DNA of 64,000 nt. Origin: Alkalibacter saccharofermentans DSM 14828 (GTDB taxonomy: Bacteria; Bacillota; Clostridia; Eubacteriales; Alkalibacteraceae). Shown in pieces: positions 25,410 through 33,842 of this stretch (position 1 is the first letter of the stretch; each line of letters opens with the position of its first letter). Below the pieces are notes generated by a model. It was not told the origin of the DNA and ran no database searches. It saw nothing but the letters and a program-made list of their open reading frames with translations. The position numbers and the translations under genes are program-made. The stretch is from assembly GCF_900128885.1 (NCBI RefSeq), contig NZ_FQTU01000009.1:28663-92662 (forward strand), written 5' to 3'.

Positions 25410-26333
25410 ATGTTTATAGAAACGCACATGCATTTGACGTTAGACGGCATAGATTCAAAAAAATATAGGAATTCATTAAACATCGATTCAAAAACTACTG
25501 AAAATATGTTAAGAAAAGTGTTTGAATCATACAAATCCAGGGGCATATTTGCTATAAGAGATGGTGGAGACAACTTAGGACTATATGAGCTGGCTCGTTC
25601 AGTTGCCGACGAAGAAGGACTTATTTACAGGACGCCCATTTATGGTATATACAAAAAAGGATATTATGGAAGCATGATTGGCAAGCCGGTAGAAGGACTG
25701 GATGAAATAAACAAACACCTTGATGATCTGGCTTTTAAAAAAGCTGATTTTATAAAGATTGTTTTAAGCGGGATGATATCCTTCAAAGAGTATGGAAAGG
25801 TTGGAGGAGTAGGGTTTAATAAAAATGAATTTGAGTATTTGGTAAAAAAAGCCCAAGATCTATCCCTTCCTGTGATGGTTCATGCAAACTCTTTCCAAGG
25901 AGTACAAATGGCTGCTGAAGCCGGAGTCGATACCATAGAACACGGATATTACCTCTCTGATGAAAATCTTTGTGCTATGAAGGAAAAAAATATAATATGG
26001 GTTCCGACATTGGCTCCCCTTGGGAATATACTATATTCAAACGATAAGAGATACAAAAAGGAAAAAAACGTTATAAGAAGAATCTTTGAGCAACAATGCA
26101 AAATGATTAAATCCGGCTATGATATGGGTGTTAAAATAGCTGTAGGAAGCGATGCGGGATCTTACAGGGTTTATCACGGATCTGGTTTTTTTGACGAGTT
26201 GATATATCTAAACAAGTCGGGAATAGGGAAAGAAGAGTTGATGAGGATTGCATATAAAAACGGAGTATCGGCTTTGAGGATATCCCAAAAGGAGATTGGG
26301 GCTGCAGAGGACAGGATTATAGACGAAAGTTAG
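25410..26333 (+). CDS. Amidohydrolase-superfamily protein, unknown substrate
   Basis: A 307-residue metal-dependent hydrolase TIM barrel. The metal ligands of the superfamily are visible in order: HMH at the N-terminus (ETHMHL), Lys in FIKIVLSG near 115, His in VMVHANS near 156, His in TIEHGYY near 178 and Asp in GSDAGS near 247. Imidazolonepropionase-like and prolidase-like members look similar; the substrate is unknown. ATG 25410 is chosen over an in-frame GTG at 25401, which lies in the AAGGCAGGGTG ribosome binding site. It starts 55 bases after folD and 8 bases before the next TIM-barrel gene, so it is probably in the same operon. Confidence 0.75.
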   Translation: MFIETHMHLTLDGIDSKKYRNSLNIDSKTTENMLRKVFESYKSRGIFAIRDGGDNLGLYELARSVADEEGLIYRTPIYGIYKKGYYGSMIGKPVEGLDEINKHLDDLAFKKADFIKIVLSGMISFKEYGKVGGVGFNKNEFEYLVKKAQDLSLPVMVHANSFQGVQMAAEAGVDTIEHGYYLSDENLCAMKEKNIIWVPTLAPLGNILYSNDKRYKKEKNVIRRIFEQQCKMIKSGYDMGVKIAVGSDAGSYRVYHGSGFFDELIYLNKSGIGKEELMRIAYKNGVSALRISQKEIGAAEDRIIDES

Positions 26334-26341
26334 GTGCAGAG

Positions 26342-27121
26342 ATGGAAAAAAGCATATTTTCCTGGTTTGGATTTTTTATGCCTATAAAAAGAAGGCTTGA
26401 ACTGATTAAAAAAGTAGGTTTTGACGGAGTTTCACTATGGTGGGAAGATGAGATATCTCCCGAAATCGTAAAGAAAGAAGATATGCCAAGAATGGCTGTA
26501 GACAACGGGCTTTTTGTAGAGTACATCCATGCACCCTATAGCGATGTAAACAACTTATGGACTAGGGATGAAAAAGCTAGAGAGAAAACTTTAGAGCGCT
26601 ATTTTGGGTATGTTGAGGATTGCCATAAACACGGCATAGGCACACTGGTAATGCATTGTAGCGATAAAGAAAATATCGGATTGGATATTGATGCCGGAAT
26701 CAAAAGCTTTCAGGACTTGGCTGAAAATGCCAAAAGCGGGGATGTTAAAATAGCGGTAGAAAACACCAGAGACGCCAGTCTGGTGGACATGCTGCTGGAG
26801 GAGCTCAAGCTTCCAAATTTAGGCCTTTGCTACGACTCGTCACACGATTGGTTAACAGGACAGACTAAAGGACAGCTGTTTGACAAATGGGCGGAAAGGA
26901 CCTTTACAACTCATTTGTCTGATAACGATGAGTTAAAAGACAGGCACTGGCTTCCCGGTGACGGCCATGTAGATTGGAAGCTGCTCAGGGGAATTTATTC
27001 AAAATCCAATCTCCGCTCCTTGTCTATAGAGGTTACAGGAAGCTGTGAGCCCTTTGAGAACCCGGAGGATTTTTTATCTGCTGCCTATGAAAGACTGGAA
27101 AGGATTGCAGGTGGGCTATGA
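26342..27121 (+). CDS. Xylose isomerase-like TIM-barrel protein (sugar phosphate isomerase/epimerase family)
   Basis: A 259-residue protein of the AP endonuclease 2/xylose isomerase-like superfamily. Likely metal ligands are Glu in IAVENTRD near 140, Asp and His in LCYDSSHDW near 160-168, His in THLSDND near 191 and the loop PGDGHVDW near 204-211. Family members are isomerases, epimerases or dehydratases of sugars, inositols and hydroxyacids. It lies 8 bases after the amidohydrolase and overlaps the next gene by 4 bases, so these genes are translated together. The specific reaction is not known. Confidence 0.72.
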   Translation: MEKSIFSWFGFFMPIKRRLELIKKVGFDGVSLWWEDEISPEIVKKEDMPRMAVDNGLFVEYIHAPYSDVNNLWTRDEKAREKTLERYFGYVEDCHKHGIGTLVMHCSDKENIGLDIDAGIKSFQDLAENAKSGDVKIAVENTRDASLVDMLLEELKLPNLGLCYDSSHDWLTGQTKGQLFDKWAERTFTTHLSDNDELKDRHWLPGDGHVDWKLLRGIYSKSNLRSLSIEVTGSCEPFENPEDFLSAAYERLERIAGGL

Positions 27122-28095
27122 AAGTACTCTTGAATATGGTCAATCATAAAAGCAAACTAGACTGGTTTAAATGCGATTGGACTGACTTTGCTGACTTTCT
27201 TGAAGAGCAAAGAATGCACGGCTCCGAACTGATATTTCATGACGACTATGATACCGAAAAAATCCCGAAAGAGATAGCCGTGGGAATGCATTTGAAATAC
27301 TGGCCTACCTGGCTGGATTTTTGGAGGGGCGATGCTTTGTCATTGGAAAGCCAGTTTATGGGCATGGATAATGCAGAGCTTTATTATGGGGGATCTTCAC
27401 CAGATGCAATTATCGACCAGTATAAAAGAGAGTTTGATACTGCGAAAAAGCTTGAGGTTGATTACGCGGTCTTTCACGTTTCACACGTTGAAGTAGAGCA
27501 TGCCTTCACTTGGGATTTTACATATTCTGATGAAGAGGTGCTAGATTGCGCTGCAGAACTTGTAAATCGGGCAGCAGGTGAGAAATACCTTGGGTTTGAC
27601 TTGCTCTTTGAGAACCTTTGGTGGCCGGGTCTGAATTTTAAAAATCCCGATAGCACCTTGGAGTTTATCGACAAGATAAAGTATCCACAAAAAGGGTTTA
27701 TGCTGGATATTGGCCATTTAATGATAACCAACCCCGACCTTAAGACTTTGGATCAGGCTTGTGATTATATTCAAAACATGCTAGAAAGAAACAAAGTAGT
27801 ATTGAAAATGATAAAAGGTATTCATCTTAATCAGTCCTTAACAGGTGATTACTTGAAGCAAAGCGTTGAAAGCAAATTAAACGTCATTAGAAGTGCTGAT
27901 AGCTACTGGGATGTTTTGAATCTAGCAAGGGAGCATATCGGAAACATCGATACACATCTTCCTTTTATCAATCCTAGAATTAATGAAATCCTGGAACTGA
28001 TAGACCCAAAGTACCTCGTTTACGAATTTTTACCTAAGGATAAATCGGAACTTAAAAATATGATTAAGATTCAAAACAAAGTTCTTGGAAGATAA
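27118..28095 (+). CDS. Second xylose isomerase-like TIM-barrel protein, unknown function
   Basis: A 325-residue relative of the preceding protein with little obvious identity to it. Candidate metal ligands are His in VFHVSHVEVEHAF near 119-131, Glu in LLFENLWWPG near 162-171, Asp and His in MLDIGHLM near 196-203 and His in GIHLNQS near 237-243. A TIM barrel with many aromatic residues near the active face (LKYWPTWLDFWRG) suggests a bulky or sugar-like ligand. It overlaps the upstream gene by 4 bases. The cobT riboswitch promoter begins within its last codons, so it closes the folD-linked transcription unit. Confidence 0.68.
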   Translation: MKVLLNMVNHKSKLDWFKCDWTDFADFLEEQRMHGSELIFHDDYDTEKIPKEIAVGMHLKYWPTWLDFWRGDALSLESQFMGMDNAELYYGGSSPDAIIDQYKREFDTAKKLEVDYAVFHVSHVEVEHAFTWDFTYSDEEVLDCAAELVNRAAGEKYLGFDLLFENLWWPGLNFKNPDSTLEFIDKIKYPQKGFMLDIGHLMITNPDLKTLDQACDYIQNMLERNKVVLKMIKGIHLNQSLTGDYLKQSVESKLNVIRSADSYWDVLNLAREHIGNIDTHLPFINPRINEILELIDPKYLVYEFLPKDKSELKNMIKIQNKVLGR

Positions 28096-28113
28096 GAATT
28101 AATTTGTTATAAT
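28085..28113 (+). promoter_or_regulatory. Promoter of cobT riboswitch transcript
   Basis: TTGGAA (28085-28090), a 17-bp spacer and a perfect TATAAT (28108-28113). The -35 lies inside the last codons of the upstream TIM-barrel gene. Confidence 0.7.
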
Positions 28114-28130
28114 CTGATTAATCGAATATT

Positions 28131-28277
28131 AGATTTAAGGTGCCCGGAAGGGAGAATAGGGAATCGGATTAAAATTCCGAGCGGACCCGCCACTGTAAGG
28201 AGGAGCGTGTGCATCAGCCACTGGAAACGGGAAGGAGCATAACTGCTGTGAGTCCAAGCCAGGAGACCTGCCTTAAA
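28131..28277 (+). promoter_or_regulatory. Cobalamin riboswitch controlling cobT
   Basis: A full-length aptamer. Its P1 strand TTTAAGG (28134-28140) pairs with CCTTAAA (28271-28277). It contains the family elements AGGGAATCGG, GACCCGCCACTGT, and the B12 box-like AGTCCAAGCCAGGAGACCTGCC (28251-28272). It lies between a clear promoter and a terminator, followed by cobT. Binding of a cobamide should lower cobT expression. Together with the downstream platform it fills the 303-base gap before cobT. Confidence 0.93.
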
Positions 28278-28301
28278 TCTGTAAACGTAAATGATGGTAA
28301 A

Positions 28302-28344
28302 GTTTACGGTCTTGTTTGCATGGATGAGATCGTAAGCTTTTTTT
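28302..28344 (+). terminator. Riboswitch-controlled terminator of cobT
   Basis: A 12-bp stem allowing G-U pairs (28302-28313 with 28326-28337) followed by seven T's (28338-28344). Its left arm GTTTAC (28302-28307) can instead pair with GTAAAC (28281-28286), just after the aptamer, giving a mutually exclusive antiterminator. Confidence 0.75.
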
Positions 28345-28398
28345 ATTCAACAAGCTTTCAAGGCAGAGTATTCAATAAAAACAACGGGAGGAAACACT

Positions 28399-29448
28399 AT
28401 GTCGCTATTGAAAGAAACATTATTAAAAATCGAGCCTGTGGATAAGGAAAAAATGTCACAAGCCAGAGAGCATGTAGATGGACTGCTAAAGCCGGTTGGA
28501 AGTTTGGGAGTTTTGGAAAACATAGCTATACAAATAGCTGGAATCAACCCAGATATCCTAGGAGGCGAGCTTAAAAAAGCTGTACTGGTATTTGCTGCTG
28601 ACCATGGTATTTGCGAAGAGGATATAACCAGTGCTCCACAGCCTGTGACCGCCCTTATGACTCACTTTATAGCAGAAGGAAAAAGCGGGGTGGGGGTTAT
28701 AGCAAAAAAAGCTGGTGCAGAGGTTTTTGTTACAGATGTAGGAGTGAATGCAGAGATTACGAATCCCAAAGTCAGGAATAAAAAAATAAGGTTGGGTACG
28801 GGGAATATGGCTAAGCAGGAAGCCATGACCAGATTGGAAGCTGAAAAAAGCTTCGAGATAGGCATAGAAACTGCTCTAGAAATGATCAAAAACGGATATA
28901 ATATACTTGCAACAGGAGAAATGGGAATAGGAAACACAACTCCCAGTTCCGCGATATTTTCAGTTTTAGGGTCGTTGTCCCCAGAAGAAGTCACAGGCAT
29001 CGGGGCCAACCTATCAGAAGAAAAACTGGTGAAAAAATCTAGTGTTATACGAGAAGCTATAGCATTGCACAATCCTGATCCAAAGGACCCACTGGATGTT
29101 CTTGCAAAAGTGGGCGGTCTGGAAATAGGGGCGATGGCAGGAGTCATGTTGGCCGGTGCAAGCATGAAGGTGCCCGTACTGATTGACGGCTTCATATCAT
29201 CTGCAGCAGCTGCATTGGCAGTCGGACTCAATCCGGATGTTTATGATTATCTAATCTGTTCCCATAACTCGGCGGAAAAGGGTGCCAAGAAAGGACTGGA
29301 ATTAATTGGGTTCAAACCCTTTCTTCATATGGACATGAGACTTGGTGAAGGCAGCGGTGCGGCACTGGCGTTCAATATAGTTGAAGCCGCACAGGGAATG
29401 TACAACGACATGGGTACATTTTCCCAAGCGGGAATCGACATTGTATGA
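28399..29448 (+). CDS. cobT: Nicotinate-nucleotide:dimethylbenzimidazole phosphoribosyltransferase
   Basis: Activates the lower-ligand base of cobamides as alpha-ribotide for nucleotide-loop assembly. The 349 residues carry LKPVGSLGVLE near 31-41, FAADHGI near 71-77, ATGEMGIGNTTPSSA near 172-186 and the catalytic Glu in LGEGSGAALA near 315-324. The start ATG at 28399 follows GGGAGG. It is expressed alone behind its own cobalamin riboswitch, separate from the cobQUSC genes about 8 kb away. Base specificity (benzimidazoles, phenols or adenine) cannot be read from sequence. Confidence 0.95.
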   Translation: MSLLKETLLKIEPVDKEKMSQAREHVDGLLKPVGSLGVLENIAIQIAGINPDILGGELKKAVLVFAADHGICEEDITSAPQPVTALMTHFIAEGKSGVGVIAKKAGAEVFVTDVGVNAEITNPKVRNKKIRLGTGNMAKQEAMTRLEAEKSFEIGIETALEMIKNGYNILATGEMGIGNTTPSSAIFSVLGSLSPEEVTGIGANLSEEKLVKKSSVIREAIALHNPDPKDPLDVLAKVGGLEIGAMAGVMLAGASMKVPVLIDGFISSAAAALAVGLNPDVYDYLICSHNSAEKGAKKGLELIGFKPFLHMDMRLGEGSGAALAFNIVEAAQGMYNDMGTFSQAGIDIV

Positions 29449-29527
29449 TATTCGACTGAAGCGATTGCAGCCTTTTTTTCATGGTTTCACGCAAGCAGGG
29501 TTATATACGACGCTAAAGATACTATTA

Positions 29528-29556
29528 TTGCAAGTCGAAGTATGATAAAATATAGT
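29528..29556 (+). promoter_or_regulatory. Promoter of TetR-family gene
   Basis: TTGCAA (29528-29533), a 17-bp spacer and TATAGT (29551-29556), about 37 bp upstream of the start codon. Confidence 0.6.
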
Positions 29557-29592
29557 CAAATGCGTGCAGGCTGAAATGAAAGGATTAGACAA

Positions 29593-30240
29593 ATGAGATA
29601 TAAAAAAGGCTTTGAGACAAAAGAAAACATCATAAGGGTTGCAAAAAAGATGTTTTATGAAATGGGATATACAAAATCAACGGTACAGAAAATTGCAGAT
29701 AATGCTAATATTCCTTTGGGTTTGATACCTTATTACTTTAAGACCAAGGATAATATCGTCCTTGAAATTAATTCAAAGTTTTTCTTGGTTGTTTATGAAT
29801 TTGTAAACAACAGACTCAATATCAAAAGAAATTCGTACCTTAAACTGTATATAGTGACATCGATATACTATGATTTGATACTAAGTGATACCCGAAACAG
29901 AAAGTTCTTTTATGAGGTATTAAGAAACAAGTCGAATTTCAGGTCTCTGAGCTTCAGTGTCGAAAGGATATACAAGATGATTGCCAAGGAGTTTGAACTC
30001 GATTATGACCAAAAGGATATAGACTGTATTATGATATCAGAGTTCGGAGCCAGAAGAGAGCTGCTTTTAAATTACTGCGAGGGAAACCTTGGCGTGGAAT
30101 TAGAATATTTGCTAAAGAAGCTTTCTTCTCTTACCGGTAGACTTTTCGGCATCAATGGTGAGATAATTGACGATTATCATAATCAGTGCATGGAGTTTAT
30201 GAAAGAACATGACTATAGTTATATAAAATTTTTAGCTTAA
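29593..30240 (+). CDS. TetR/AcrR-family transcriptional regulator
   Basis: A 215-residue regulator with an N-terminal TetR helix-turn-helix (about 8-55: ENIIRVAKKMFYEMGYTKSTVQKIADNANIP..., with the typical YYFKTKDNIV). The C-terminal ligand-binding domain (about 60-215) has no recognisable subfamily signature and contains many aromatic residues. It has its own promoter and is followed by a strong hairpin, so it is monocistronic. No obvious operator or target is adjacent; its location between cobT and folC gives no clear clue to the ligand. Confidence 0.85.
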   Translation: MRYKKGFETKENIIRVAKKMFYEMGYTKSTVQKIADNANIPLGLIPYYFKTKDNIVLEINSKFFLVVYEFVNNRLNIKRNSYLKLYIVTSIYYDLILSDTRNRKFFYEVLRNKSNFRSLSFSVERIYKMIAKEFELDYDQKDIDCIMISEFGARRELLLNYCEGNLGVELEYLLKKLSSLTGRLFGINGEIIDDYHNQCMEFMKEHDYSYIKFLA

Positions 30241-30246
30241 AAGTAA

Positions 30247-30277
30247 CAGCCGCCCCATATATTCTTCGGGGCGGCTG
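30247..30277. terminator. GC-rich bidirectional hairpin between tetR-type gene and folC
   Basis: A perfect 10-bp stem (30247-30256, CAGCCGCCCC, with 30268-30277) and an 11-base loop, lying between two convergent stop codons. Flanking T-runs are short, but the position and stem strength support termination on both strands. Confidence 0.65.
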
Positions 30278-30280
30278 ATT

Positions 30281-31579
30281 TCATGACCGTTTATTTAAAG
30301 AAGTCCTTGCTTCGCCTATCATATAAAGGGAACCGACAAATAAGTAAGCTTCTTGAGAATCTGAGTTCAAAGCCAAAGCTGCGGCAGAATCGATGGATTC
30401 TAGTTCTTCGGCACTCATATTTAAATTCACCTTAATGTATTCCGCTAGCTCATGTGCGGGAAGCGCCCTTGGATTCACCGGCGTAACAGTAAAGAATTTC
30501 TTGGTAAATGGTGCGATTTCCTTAAGCATGGGACCGTAATCCTTATCTCCTAAAATCCCTATTACAACATTGATTTTTTTATTTAGATACCTAGTAAGAG
30601 TCTTAGTCAAAGCTTCAAACCCGTTTAGATTGTGAGCGCCGTCTATGATAGTCAGAGGGCTTTCGGTTATGCGCTCGAAGCGTCCGGGGAAAACTATGGA
30701 AGACATTGACTCTCTGATTGCATCTTTCGAAACAGCATATCCTTTTTCCGCCAGGATTTCTAGGGCAGTCAAAGCGGTTAAAGAATTAGTGACCTGGTGA
30801 TCGCCAAGAAGGCTCAACTTAAATTCTAAATTTGAGAATATGCTGTTTTCTTTTGTATAAATAATAAATTGACCGTTTAAGTCAGCAGATTGCAGACTAA
30901 TGTCAGATGCATTGGGCAGAATCAGGCAGGAGCCTGTTTTGTCCACCTTTTCTTTGACAACCTTCACGACTTCATCCCCTTGTGGATACAGCACTACTGT
31001 TGAGTTGTCTTTTATGATACCTGCTTTTTCAAATGCGATTTTTTCAAGGGTATCTCCAAGATACTGGGTGTGATCCATTCCTATTGAGGTTATGACCGAA
31101 ACGACGGGTGTCGGGATTACATTCGTAGCATCGAAGCGGCCCCCCATGCCTACTTCAAGCACTACGATGTCTACATTTTCATTTGAGAAGTATTCGAATC
31201 CTATTGCAGTGACAAGTTCAAATTCCGAAGGTGAGGGATGACCTTCCGCCAACATTTGATCTACGGCAGATTTCACCTTGGATGTGACCTTTGCAAGTCT
31301 TTCTTTGGGTATCTGATTGCCGTCTATTTGAATTCTCTCAGTGAATTCCTCGAGATATGGAGATATGTATAGTCCGGTTTTGTAGCCGCTTTTTGTCAAA
31401 GCGTTGCTTATCATGTGGCTGGTTGATCCTTTGCCGTTGGTTCCAGCTATGTGAACGTATTTCAGATTCTTGTGGGGATCGCCTAAATATTTTAGCAAAA
31501 GAGTTATGTTGTCTAGACCCAGTTTGATGCCAAACATGTAAGTGCCATGGATATATTCAAGTGCCTGCTGATAGTTCAT
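30281..31579 (-). CDS. folC: Folylpolyglutamate synthase/dihydrofolate synthase
   Basis: Adds glutamate residues to folates and may also join glutamate to dihydropteroate. The 432 residues have the Mur-ligase-like P-loop AGTNGKGSTSHM near 45-56, VLEVGMGGRFDATNVI near 144-159, and IDGAHN near 314-319 in the C-terminal domain. Polyglutamylated THF is the usual cofactor of the one-carbon enzymes encoded at 21-25 kb, though folC is not in their operon. It is followed on the same strand, upstream, by the DMT transporter gene with a 28-base gap, so the two may form an operon. Confidence 0.93.
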   Translation of the reverse strand: MNYQQALEYIHGTYMFGIKLGLDNITLLLKYLGDPHKNLKYVHIAGTNGKGSTSHMISNALTKSGYKTGLYISPYLEEFTERIQIDGNQIPKERLAKVTSKVKSAVDQMLAEGHPSPSEFELVTAIGFEYFSNENVDIVVLEVGMGGRFDATNVIPTPVVSVITSIGMDHTQYLGDTLEKIAFEKAGIIKDNSTVVLYPQGDEVVKVVKEKVDKTGSCLILPNASDISLQSADLNGQFIIYTKENSIFSNLEFKLSLLGDHQVTNSLTALTALEILAEKGYAVSKDAIRESMSSIVFPGRFERITESPLTIIDGAHNLNGFEALTKTLTRYLNKKINVVIGILGDKDYGPMLKEIAPFTKKFFTVTPVNPRALPAHELAEYIKVNLNMSAEELESIDSAAALALNSDSQEAYLFVGSLYMIGEARTSLNKRS

Positions 31580-31607
31580 TGATGATGCTCCTTTCGGTTT
31601 TATGTAT

Positions 31608-32507
31608 TCAATCTACGGGGTTCTCTACTGAATATGGTTTTATAAATTGCCATTTTGTTTCTGCTGTGATTATAGCTATGAATATGATTGCACATCCTAA
31701 AATCATCTTGGGGGAGAATGCATCTCCAAGAAGAAGAATAGCCATGAAGCTTCCGAAAAAAGACTCCAATGAAAGCAGGACAGCAGCATGGGTGGAGCTT
31801 GTGTGCTTTTGAGCTGTGTTTTGAAGCAAAAAAGCTAAAAAAGTACTAAAAACCCCTAAAAACACTACGTCCGTCAAGTAGGATGTCGGCATGGAAAAAG
31901 CCTGTTCTCCCGTGGAAAGCCTCCACAAAGCCGACATGAGAAAAGTAGTCGCAAACTGAATGATGGTCAATTTTATCGGATCGTAGAATTTGGAAAAAAA
32001 GCCAATTGAAAGTATATGGCATGCAAAGAAAAATGCACATATCAGGGTCAGGACATCTCCCTTGTTCAAGAACATGGAGTTTTGAAAGTCCAAAGTTAAA
32101 AATGCTATCCCCGCAAACATCATAATTGCAGCAACTAGGTTGTATGTATCAGGCTTGTCTTTTTTTATCAGCCAATAAATCCAGGGAACCATGATGACAT
32201 TGGTGCCTGTTAAAAATGCCTGTTTGCCTGCTAATGTATACTGGAGGCCTGCTGTTTGAAATGCAAATCCTAAAAACAAAAAAACTCCTATCATCCCACC
32301 TGCTTTTATGTCATTAAAGCTTAATTCTAACGCTTTTTTATGGAAGACGACAAAAGATATCAAGGTTGCAAGACCGAAACGTATTATCATAATGTCTGTA
32401 GGGGAAAAATTTGAAAGAGCGTTCTTTGTGGCAACAAACCCACTTCCCCAGACAAACGCCGTTAAAATCAATCCCAAATCCGCAAATAATATTTTTTTGT
32501 TGTTCAT
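31608..32507 (-). CDS. EamA/DMT-superfamily transporter
   Basis: A 299-residue integral membrane protein with ten predicted helices formed by two EamA repeats (about 8-142 and 155-288). The first contains LTAFVWGSGFVATKNAL and the second HTSSTHAAVLLSLESFFGSFMAILLLGD, both typical of RhaT/YdcZ-type permeases. Members export amino acids or other metabolites or import nucleosides; the substrate is unknown. The start ATG at 32507 is preceded on the minus strand by AGGAGAAT. It lies upstream of folC on the same strand and is divergent from nth. Confidence 0.85.
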   Translation of the reverse strand: MNNKKILFADLGLILTAFVWGSGFVATKNALSNFSPTDIMIIRFGLATLISFVVFHKKALELSFNDIKAGGMIGVFLFLGFAFQTAGLQYTLAGKQAFLTGTNVIMVPWIYWLIKKDKPDTYNLVAAIMMFAGIAFLTLDFQNSMFLNKGDVLTLICAFFFACHILSIGFFSKFYDPIKLTIIQFATTFLMSALWRLSTGEQAFSMPTSYLTDVVFLGVFSTFLAFLLQNTAQKHTSSTHAAVLLSLESFFGSFMAILLLGDAFSPKMILGCAIIFIAIITAETKWQFIKPYSVENPVD

Positions 32508-32657
32508 ATGTTCATTCTCCTAACTTTAAGTCAAAAATAATTATATCAGAATTCATTCTCCAATAACAGTTGATTAATATCACTGTTTTTCACATGAATA
32601 AAAAAAAGTTATGAAAAACGTTTACTTCGTGTTAGAATAACTCTAGAGGTATTGAGT

Positions 32658-33296
32658 ATGCTTAAATTAGACAAAAAAGAAATCGATGAGGTTTTAGAAT
32701 TGTTGAAAACAGAATATGGAAATGCAGGACCGATGCTTAACTTTACCACTCCCTTCGAATTGTTGATAGCTACTGTACTCTCAGCTCAATGCACGGATAT
32801 AAGGGTAAACATAGTCACCGAAAAGCTTTATAAGATGGCAAATACCCCGGAGGGCATTTTGGAGTTGGGAGAGAAAAAGCTTCAGGATACAATAAAAAGC
32901 TGTGGGCTGTACAAGACAAAGGGCAAAAACATACTATCGCTGTGCAAAATACTGATAGATAAGCATGATTCCCAAGTGCCCATGGATATTAATGAACTCA
33001 CAGCACTTCCGGGAGTTGGAAGAAAAACTGCGAACGTGGTTATGAGCAATGCCTTTGGAATACCGGCTATAGCAGTTGATACCCACGTTTTTAGGGTAGC
33101 AAACAGAATAGGATTAGCCTGTTCTAAAAACGTATTGTCAACTGAGAAAGACTTAATGGAAGCCATACCCAAAGCGATTTGGTCCCAGGCCCATCATTGG
33201 TTGATCTTTCATGGAAGACAAATTTGCAGCGCAAGAAGCCCAAAATGCGTCGAATGCTTTTTAAAGAATTATTGCCTATACTATCGTGAGGGATGA
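32658..33296 (+). CDS. nth: Endonuclease III
   Basis: A base-excision-repair glycosylase/AP lyase that removes oxidised pyrimidines. It has the helix-hairpin-helix LPGVGRKTANVV with its catalytic Lys, the catalytic Asp in AVDTHVFRV, and a C-terminal [4Fe-4S] cluster with C-x6-C-x2-C-x5-C spacing. The 212-residue form starts at ATG 32658; an in-frame TTG at 32652 is only two bases from the TAGAGG ribosome binding site and is unlikely. It overlaps the next small gene by 4 bases. Confidence 0.95.
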   Translation: MLKLDKKEIDEVLELLKTEYGNAGPMLNFTTPFELLIATVLSAQCTDIRVNIVTEKLYKMANTPEGILELGEKKLQDTIKSCGLYKTKGKNILSLCKILIDKHDSQVPMDINELTALPGVGRKTANVVMSNAFGIPAIAVDTHVFRVANRIGLACSKNVLSTEKDLMEAIPKAIWSQAHHWLIFHGRQICSARSPKCVECFLKNYCLYYREG

Positions 33297-33526
33297 TGGA
33301 GATGAAGATTAAGAAAAGATCTGCAGTTTTGATTATTGCTGTTTTGGCTCTAGGATTGCTCTTGGTATTCATGCCGATGATGTCAGATCCTTTTGTCAGC
33401 ATGTCATTCAAAGGGATGATTGTGTTTTCAAGCATATTGCTTGTCGCAGTGTTCGCCAAAGTCTTGGTTTTTTCATTTTTAAAAACTGAAGACAAGACAG
33501 GAAATGACGAAGCATCAGGTTTTTGA
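33293..33526 (+). CDS. Small membrane protein, unknown
   Basis: A 77-residue protein with two hydrophobic segments (about 11-30 and 39-62) joined by a short polar turn, and a charged C-terminal tail (KTEDKTGNDEASGF). It starts within the nth stop region (ATGA overlap), with further ATG codons at 33296 and 33302, so its exact start is uncertain. It is probably translated by coupling from nth. I do not recognise the family, and nothing in its sequence suggests a catalytic role. Confidence 0.6.
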   Translation: MMEMKIKKRSAVLIIAVLALGLLLVFMPMMSDPFVSMSFKGMIVFSSILLVAVFAKVLVFSFLKTEDKTGNDEASGF

Positions 33527-33633
33527 AAAAGCCTATGAAAAGGATTACAATGGTTTTGGAAACAATCTTCATTCACTTGGTATTGTGTAATATTGGTCTT
33601 TATGGTAACATTAAATCTATAATTTAATAAATG

Positions 33634-33790
33634 TAGTAGTCAAGGTGTTAATACTTAATAGGGAAAGTGGTTAAAATCCACTACAGCCCCCGCTACTGTG
33701 AGTGTGGACAAAAGTTCTAATATCCACTGTCTTAATTGATGGGAAGGAGAACTAAGGATGAAGCACAAGTCAGGAGACCTGCCTCGACAA
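33634..33790 (+). promoter_or_regulatory. Cobalamin riboswitch controlling btuFCD-cobQUSC
   Basis: The 389-base gap before btuF contains a second full-length cobalamin aptamer: TCAAGGTG at the 5' end, AATAGGGAAAGTGG, CCCCCGCTACTGTGA, and the B12 box AAGTCAGGAGACCTGCCTCGA (about 33768-33788). TATAAT at 33618-33623 is a plausible -10. Its peripheral stems are longer than those of the cobT copy. It should repress uptake and salvage genes when cobamide is plentiful. Confidence 0.93.
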
Positions 33791-33842
33791 TTTATTTACC
33801 TACGGAGGGGAGGATTGCGAAGTCTGTGTTTTTTGGAAACCT

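Noticed and set aside
25386..28365. Shared string AAGCTTTCAAGGCAG before the amidohydrolase gene and before cobT
   Set aside because: A 15-base match is expected about once or twice by chance in 64 kb. Only the cobT copy has a plausible pairing partner.
28209..28445. 78-residue plus-strand ORF upstream of cobT
   Set aside because: It runs through the cobalamin aptamer, the terminator and the cobT start; its sequence is explained by RNA structure.
28662..29231. 189-residue minus-strand ORF
   Set aside because: It is entirely antisense to cobT and has no family resemblance.
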